Source of the DNA: JAUVKA01 sp964465145
GTDB taxonomy: Bacteria > Bacteroidota > Bacteroidia > Bacteroidales > UBA12481
Assembly (NCBI GenBank): GCA_964465145.1
Contig: CAYXJR010000121.1
Coordinates: 1 to 9,731 of the forward strand
Direction: 5' to 3'
DNA length: 9,731 nucleotides
The notes under the pieces are model-generated. The model had not been told where the DNA came from. It did no database searches and saw nothing but the letters and a program-made list of their open reading frames with translations. The first letter of the stretch is position 1, and the number at the start of each line of letters is the position of its first letter. Below are positions 7,223 through 9,731 of this stretch, in pieces. The translations under genes and the position numbers were made by a program.

Positions 7223-8042
7223 CTTTTGAAATTTCCTCAAAAGTAATTTTAAAGGGTTTGCACACCAAATTCAAGCTGGTAATTAAATCACGGTTGGCAT
7301 CTATCCCGCCTGTATAATAGTAATTTATATCTTCCGGATATTTTAGAATCACATCATATTGTCTTTGAATCTCATCAAATACTTCTTTCAGCGGAGTACC
7401 TGTAAATTCAAATAGCCTGGATTTCCAGGGAACTGGTTCAGGCAAAACATCTTTGGTGCTCAAACCAAAACGGCCATTGGGCTCCAGACTGGCAATTTGG
7501 TTTGGTCCTAAAAGAGCGGAGTTATCAGATAATAAGGATAATACCTTTACTTTCCCTGTGTGGCAAACAACTCTGTAATTGTTTTCCCGGGAAAATATAC
7601 TGAAACTGGTTCCCAGAACCTGGGTTTCGGCCAACTCCGACTTAACTCTGAAAGTTTTCCCTTTCTGTACCATAAAAAATGCTTCGCCTTCAAATCTCAG
7701 ACTCCTTTCAAACCTCCACCAGAAGGGATTATAATTCAAACTTGATCCGCTGTTTAATTCGATTATTGAACCATCCGGGAGTTGATGGGTTAGGTGCTCC
7801 CCGTTGGCACTTTGGAGGCTGCGTTCGAAGAATCTCATGAACAATCCTGAACTGATCAAAAGGATTGCAATAGCAGCAACGGACCTTATGATGTTTCTGT
7901 TTCTTAAATGAACCACTTTAGTCCTTCCCGACTTCAAACCTTGAGTTATTAGCTGAAAGGCTTCACCCTTATCCCTCTCCCAGGGGATGGAAAAACCTTT
8001 CAGTTGGTTCATGACTTTGATCTTAGGTAAATTTTTTTCCAT
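7182..8042 (-). CDS. FecR-like anti-sigma factor (FecR core plus DUF4974-type C-terminus)
   Basis: A 286-residue single-pass inner-membrane regulator. Residues 1-50 are a short cytoplasmic part that should bind the sigma factor, with a Trp (PWERDKGEAF) typical of these proteins. Residues 51-72 are the membrane helix (IIRSVAAIAILLISSGLFM). The periplasmic FecR core follows: LPDGSIIELNSGSSLNY (88-104), RSLRFEGEAFFMVQ (113-126), FRVKS and VLGTSFSIF (142-150), TGKVKVLS. Residues 208-280 are the DUF4974-type domain (LFEFTGTPLKEVFDEIQRQY, then ITFEEISKGEYQLF), an STN-like fold thought to contact the receptor's STN domain. It starts 15 nt after the sigma gene and its 3' end overlaps the receptor gene. 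It would hold the sigma factor inactive until the receptor signals. The ATG at 8042 is clear. Confidence 0.95.
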   Translation of the reverse strand: MEKNLPKIKVMNQLKGFSIPWERDKGEAFQLITQGLKSGRTKVVHLRNRNIIRSVAAIAILLISSGLFMRFFERSLQSANGEHLTHQLPDGSIIELNSGSSLNYNPFWWRFERSLRFEGEAFFMVQKGKTFRVKSELAETQVLGTSFSIFSRENNYRVVCHTGKVKVLSLLSDNSALLGPNQIASLEPNGRFGLSTKDVLPEPVPWKSRLFEFTGTPLKEVFDEIQRQYDVILKYPEDINYYYTGGIDANRDLITSLNLVCKPFKITFEEISKGEYQLFESADKDN

Positions 8043-8057
8043 GATATCCTCAATTTC

Positions 8058-8540
8058 TTATAACAATGCTTTTCGTAAGGAGGCCAAAGCCTGGCTCATT
8101 CTTTTTTCCACAGCCTTTACGCTTATCTCCAGTTGCTGTGACATCTCCTGGTAACTCAGTTCGTCAACCCTTGACATGAGAAAAGCAGTTCGTTGTTTGT
8201 CTGTTAAGGATTTCAGTGCCACTTCATATTGTTGCTTCAATTCTTCGTATTCCAGCTGATCAGAAGGAGTTTCATTTTCGTTGGTTATGACCATTGATTT
8301 TCTGTAATTCAGGGCAGAGCGGTCTTTTCGAATCCGGCTGATAAAAATGTTTGAAGCAATTTTGTATAACAAAGCAATTTCCTTTCCTTTCTGAGGGATA
8401 AGTTGCTTCTCCCAAACTCTCATAAAAGCCTCCTGTCCTACTTCTGTCGCTATTTCTGTATCTCCACAGCGATAATAGATGAATCTCCTAACAGCCTCAA
8501 AATAAGCCTCAAAAAATATCCTGAATTCTTTTTGCGTCAA
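8058..8540 (-). CDS. FecI-type ECF RNA polymerase sigma factor
   Basis: A 160-residue ECF sigma factor. Sigma region 2 spans about residues 5-73 (FRIFFEAYFEAVRRFIYYRC, then VGQEAFMRVWEK and LLYKIASNIFISRIRKD). Region 4 spans about 108-157 (LKSLTDKQRTAFLMSRVDEL, SYQEMSQQLEISVKAVEKRM, then SQALASLRK) with the helix-turn-helix that reads the -35 element. The start appears to be TTG at 8540: there is no ATG in frame upstream before a stop, and MTQKEFRIFFEAYFEAVR matches where such proteins normally begin. It lies first in the operon, followed by its probable anti-sigma factor. Upstream is a bipartite promoter-like element (8583-8614) shared with the lipoprotein gene, consistent with autoregulation. 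It would direct RNA polymerase to that element when FecR releases it; the promoter link is inference. Confidence 0.95.
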   Translation of the reverse strand: MTQKEFRIFFEAYFEAVRRFIYYRCGDTEIATEVGQEAFMRVWEKQLIPQKGKEIALLYKIASNIFISRIRKDRSALNYRKSMVITNENETPSDQLEYEELKQQYEVALKSLTDKQRTAFLMSRVDELSYQEMSQQLEISVKAVEKRMSQALASLRKALL

Positions 8541-8672
8541 TTTATTTCTGGTGTATATGGAGTAGAAAAATTCAATTCAATTATAAAACGTTTGAAACCA
8601 GCCTCACCCTACTTATATCTTCCCTTAAAAAGGCTCTTAATAACATGGATTCACAAACATACGACATTCGAC
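8541..8672 (-). other. Leader/upstream region of the sigma-factor operon
   Basis: No gene is visible. The region contains the bipartite element at 8583-8614, a short direct repeat (ATTCAATTCAATT, 8570-8582) and an isolated Bacteroidota -7-like box TATGTTTG (8661-8654) with no -33 partner at suitable distance. It is bounded by the terminator of the upstream lipoprotein gene. Confidence 0.5.
8583..8614 (-). promoter_or_regulatory. Candidate ECF promoter of the sigma/anti-sigma/receptor operon
   Basis: On the minus strand AAGTAGGGTGAG (8614-8603) is followed after exactly 12 nt by CGTTTTAT (8590-8583), which lies 42 nt before the TTG start of the sigma gene. The same arrangement is found before the lipoprotein gene at 9636-9667. 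The blocks and spacing suit the -35 and -10 elements of an ECF promoter, with transcription starting near 8575. The assignment is based on this pairwise match only. Confidence 0.55.
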
Positions 8673-8706
8673 AAAAAAAGCCCGGCTGAAATATTCCAGC
8701 CAGGCT
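8673..8706 (-). terminator. Rho-independent terminator of the lipoprotein gene
   Basis: On the minus strand a 10-bp stem AGCCTGGCTG / CAGCCGGGCT with an 8-nt loop is followed directly by seven T (8679-8673). The only imperfect pair is a G-U wobble in this orientation, and it becomes a mismatch on the plus strand, so the terminator works for minus-strand transcription. It lies 24 nt after the lipoprotein stop codon and insulates the sigma-factor operon from read-through. Confidence 0.85.
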
Positions 8707-8730
8707 CTAATCCAAACCATGAAACCTCAA

Positions 8731-9597
8731 TTATTTTCCTTTGTGGCGAAAGCCTGTCATTTTCTTGCCTCTTTGGCTCAAATCAACTAATTCACTAACT
8801 CCATCTTTGGTCACGGTTGCCCACTCATCACACTCCCCTTCACCAAAATCGATAATTACCTGGGTGCCGTTTCGGTTCAGTTCGATCACCCCGCTCTTGA
8901 TATACAAGCAGCTGCGATCGATGAGTAGAGGAGTAGTGGTTTTGCGAGAATATTCCGCTCCTTCTGAGGTTACAACATCTCCTGAAAAGCTTCTTTCAAG
9001 AATATCATCTTCCTTATCCTCTGTTCCAAAGCCACTCAACCATTCGTTTTTGCCAGTAGAATTTCTAGTTGATGAACTTCCATCCTCATAAGTGATTATC
9101 TGATCCATAGTTGATTCCATCACCCAGTTACCCTCTTCATTTTGACCCGCATTGATCCTGGTCTTGGTCATTTCAACAGATCGTTCACCTATCATTACAT
9201 CCTCGAATTTAATTACATGCTCTGCTCCAGCATTGAAAATGTCATCACTCATAGTAATAATGATTTTACCCGTTCTGAGCTCACCATGGCGGCCCACACA
9301 ACCTTCACCATAATCAATAATGATTTCCTTTGGGTAATCGTCACCTGAGGAGGTAACCGTTAAGCAATCTCTATCGAATCTATGATTCATCATTCTTTGT
9401 CTGAAATTTGGTAAATGGTTTCCGCAAATCGGCTGCTGAGCATCTTCATCCCCAATTTCATCAAACTTTAAGCTATTTATCTCATCTTCTGAGATGGTCT
9501 CAAGATCATTGCTGACCAAATCGGGTGATTGGTTATCACAGCTGAAAAAGAGTACTGCCAAAAATAAACCAAGGATAATTGTGATTTTACTTTTCAT
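8731..9597 (-). CDS. Lipoprotein of unknown function with duplicated Cys/IIDxGEG motif
   Basis: A 288-residue exported lipoprotein of no family I can name. Residues 1-20 are a lipoprotein signal (MKSKITIILGLFLAVLFFSC) with lipobox FFSC and lipidated Cys20. An acidic linker follows (about 21-55). The body has two copies of one motif: DRDCL at 75-79 leading to EIIIDYGEGC at 91-100, and DRSCL at 227-231 leading to VIIDFGEGEC at 247-256. Each couples an Arg-x-Cys-Leu to an Ile-Ile-Asp-aromatic-Gly-Glu-Gly segment ending in Cys, suggesting two related beta-rich units, perhaps each with a disulfide. Charged, Thr/Ser-rich strands lie between them. It has its own terminator and a promoter-like element matching that of the sigma operon, so it may be a target of the sigma factor. 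Location would be the outer membrane, facing the periplasm or the surface. The ATG at 9597 is clear. Confidence 0.9.
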   Translation of the reverse strand: MKSKITIILGLFLAVLFFSCDNQSPDLVSNDLETISEDEINSLKFDEIGDEDAQQPICGNHLPNFRQRMMNHRFDRDCLTVTSSGDDYPKEIIIDYGEGCVGRHGELRTGKIIITMSDDIFNAGAEHVIKFEDVMIGERSVEMTKTRINAGQNEEGNWVMESTMDQIITYEDGSSSTRNSTGKNEWLSGFGTEDKEDDILERSFSGDVVTSEGAEYSRKTTTPLLIDRSCLYIKSGVIELNRNGTQVIIDFGEGECDEWATVTKDGVSELVDLSQRGKKMTGFRHKGK

Positions 9598-9635
9598 ATT
9601 GTCAAAATTTTAGAAATTAATATTCACTTTTGAAC

Positions 9636-9667
9636 ATAAAACGCACTTGAGGTATCTTACCCTACTT
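9636..9667 (-). promoter_or_regulatory. Candidate ECF promoter of the lipoprotein gene
   Basis: On the minus strand AAGTAGGGTAAG (9667-9656) is followed after exactly 12 nt by CGTTTTAT (9643-9636), 38 nt before the ATG. It differs at one of 20 block positions from the element upstream of the sigma gene, while the spacer and flanks are unrelated, which argues for selection on the blocks. Transcription would start near 9628. Confidence 0.55.
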
Positions 9668-9731
9668 TTTACTCGAAATTTTCATGTGTATATAATTTTG
9701 TAAACTATTGAAATTCAGTAAAATAAAAAAA

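Noticed and set aside
8654..8661. TATGTTTG on the minus strand, a perfect Bacteroidota housekeeping -7 box (TAnnTTTG) upstream of the sigma gene
   Set aside because: No TTG/TTTG -33 box lies at the required distance upstream; that space is occupied by the terminator stem. The bipartite element at 8583-8614 is better supported.
8541..8730. Riboswitch or small RNA in the sigma-gene leader
   Set aside because: The only strong hairpin is the lipoprotein terminator; no recognisable riboswitch core is visible.
1..9731. tRNA, rRNA or CRISPR array
   Set aside because: No cloverleaf, rRNA-like or regularly spaced repeat sequence was seen on either strand.

Overview
The window looks like a chromosomal segment of a Bacteroidota species, probably of the Cytophagales or a related environmental group. 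The evidence is a FecI-type ECF sigma factor, an anti-sigma factor with a FecR core plus a DUF4974-type C-terminus, a TonB-dependent receptor with STN, carboxypeptidase-regulatory-like and plug domains, and a Bacteroidota-style lipoprotein. Non-coding stretches are AT-rich and Shine-Dalgarno signals are weak. Every recognisable gene is on the minus strand, so transcription runs from high to low coordinates.

Right part (8731-9731): a gene for a lipoprotein of unknown function with two internal copies of a Cys-containing motif. It ends at a good intrinsic terminator (8673-8706). Middle (1080-8540): an apparent single transcription unit in the order ECF sigma factor, FecR-like anti-sigma factor, TonB-dependent receptor, sugar-porter MFS transporter, uroporphyrinogen-decarboxylase-like protein, aldo/keto reductase. 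Spacing is tight: 15 nt, an overlap, 46 nt, a 1-nt overlap, 18 nt. The receptor reading frame is broken by one missing base near 6303. Left part (1-1079) is decayed: an esterase gene with a large in-frame internal deletion, then the C-terminal half of an IS3-family transposase with an in-frame TGA.

By analogy with FecA-FecR-FecI systems, a ligand bound by the outer-membrane receptor would signal through the STN domain to FecR, which would release the sigma factor to switch on the operon. The same operon carries an inner-membrane transporter and two cytoplasmic enzymes, so it looks like a small uptake-and-catabolism cassette for a sugar or sugar-like compound. No SusD-like protein or glycoside hydrolase is present. 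The substrate cannot be read from the sequence.

The most striking unannotated signal is a bipartite element, AAGTAGGGTRAG, 12 nt, CGTTTTAT. It occurs at the same internal spacing and nearly the same distance upstream of both the sigma-factor gene and the lipoprotein gene. It resembles an ECF promoter (-35-like and -10-like blocks) and suggests that the sigma factor controls itself and the lipoprotein. Three disrupted genes in one window (receptor, esterase, transposase) suggest either a locus under decay or, for the receptor, a sequencing error.
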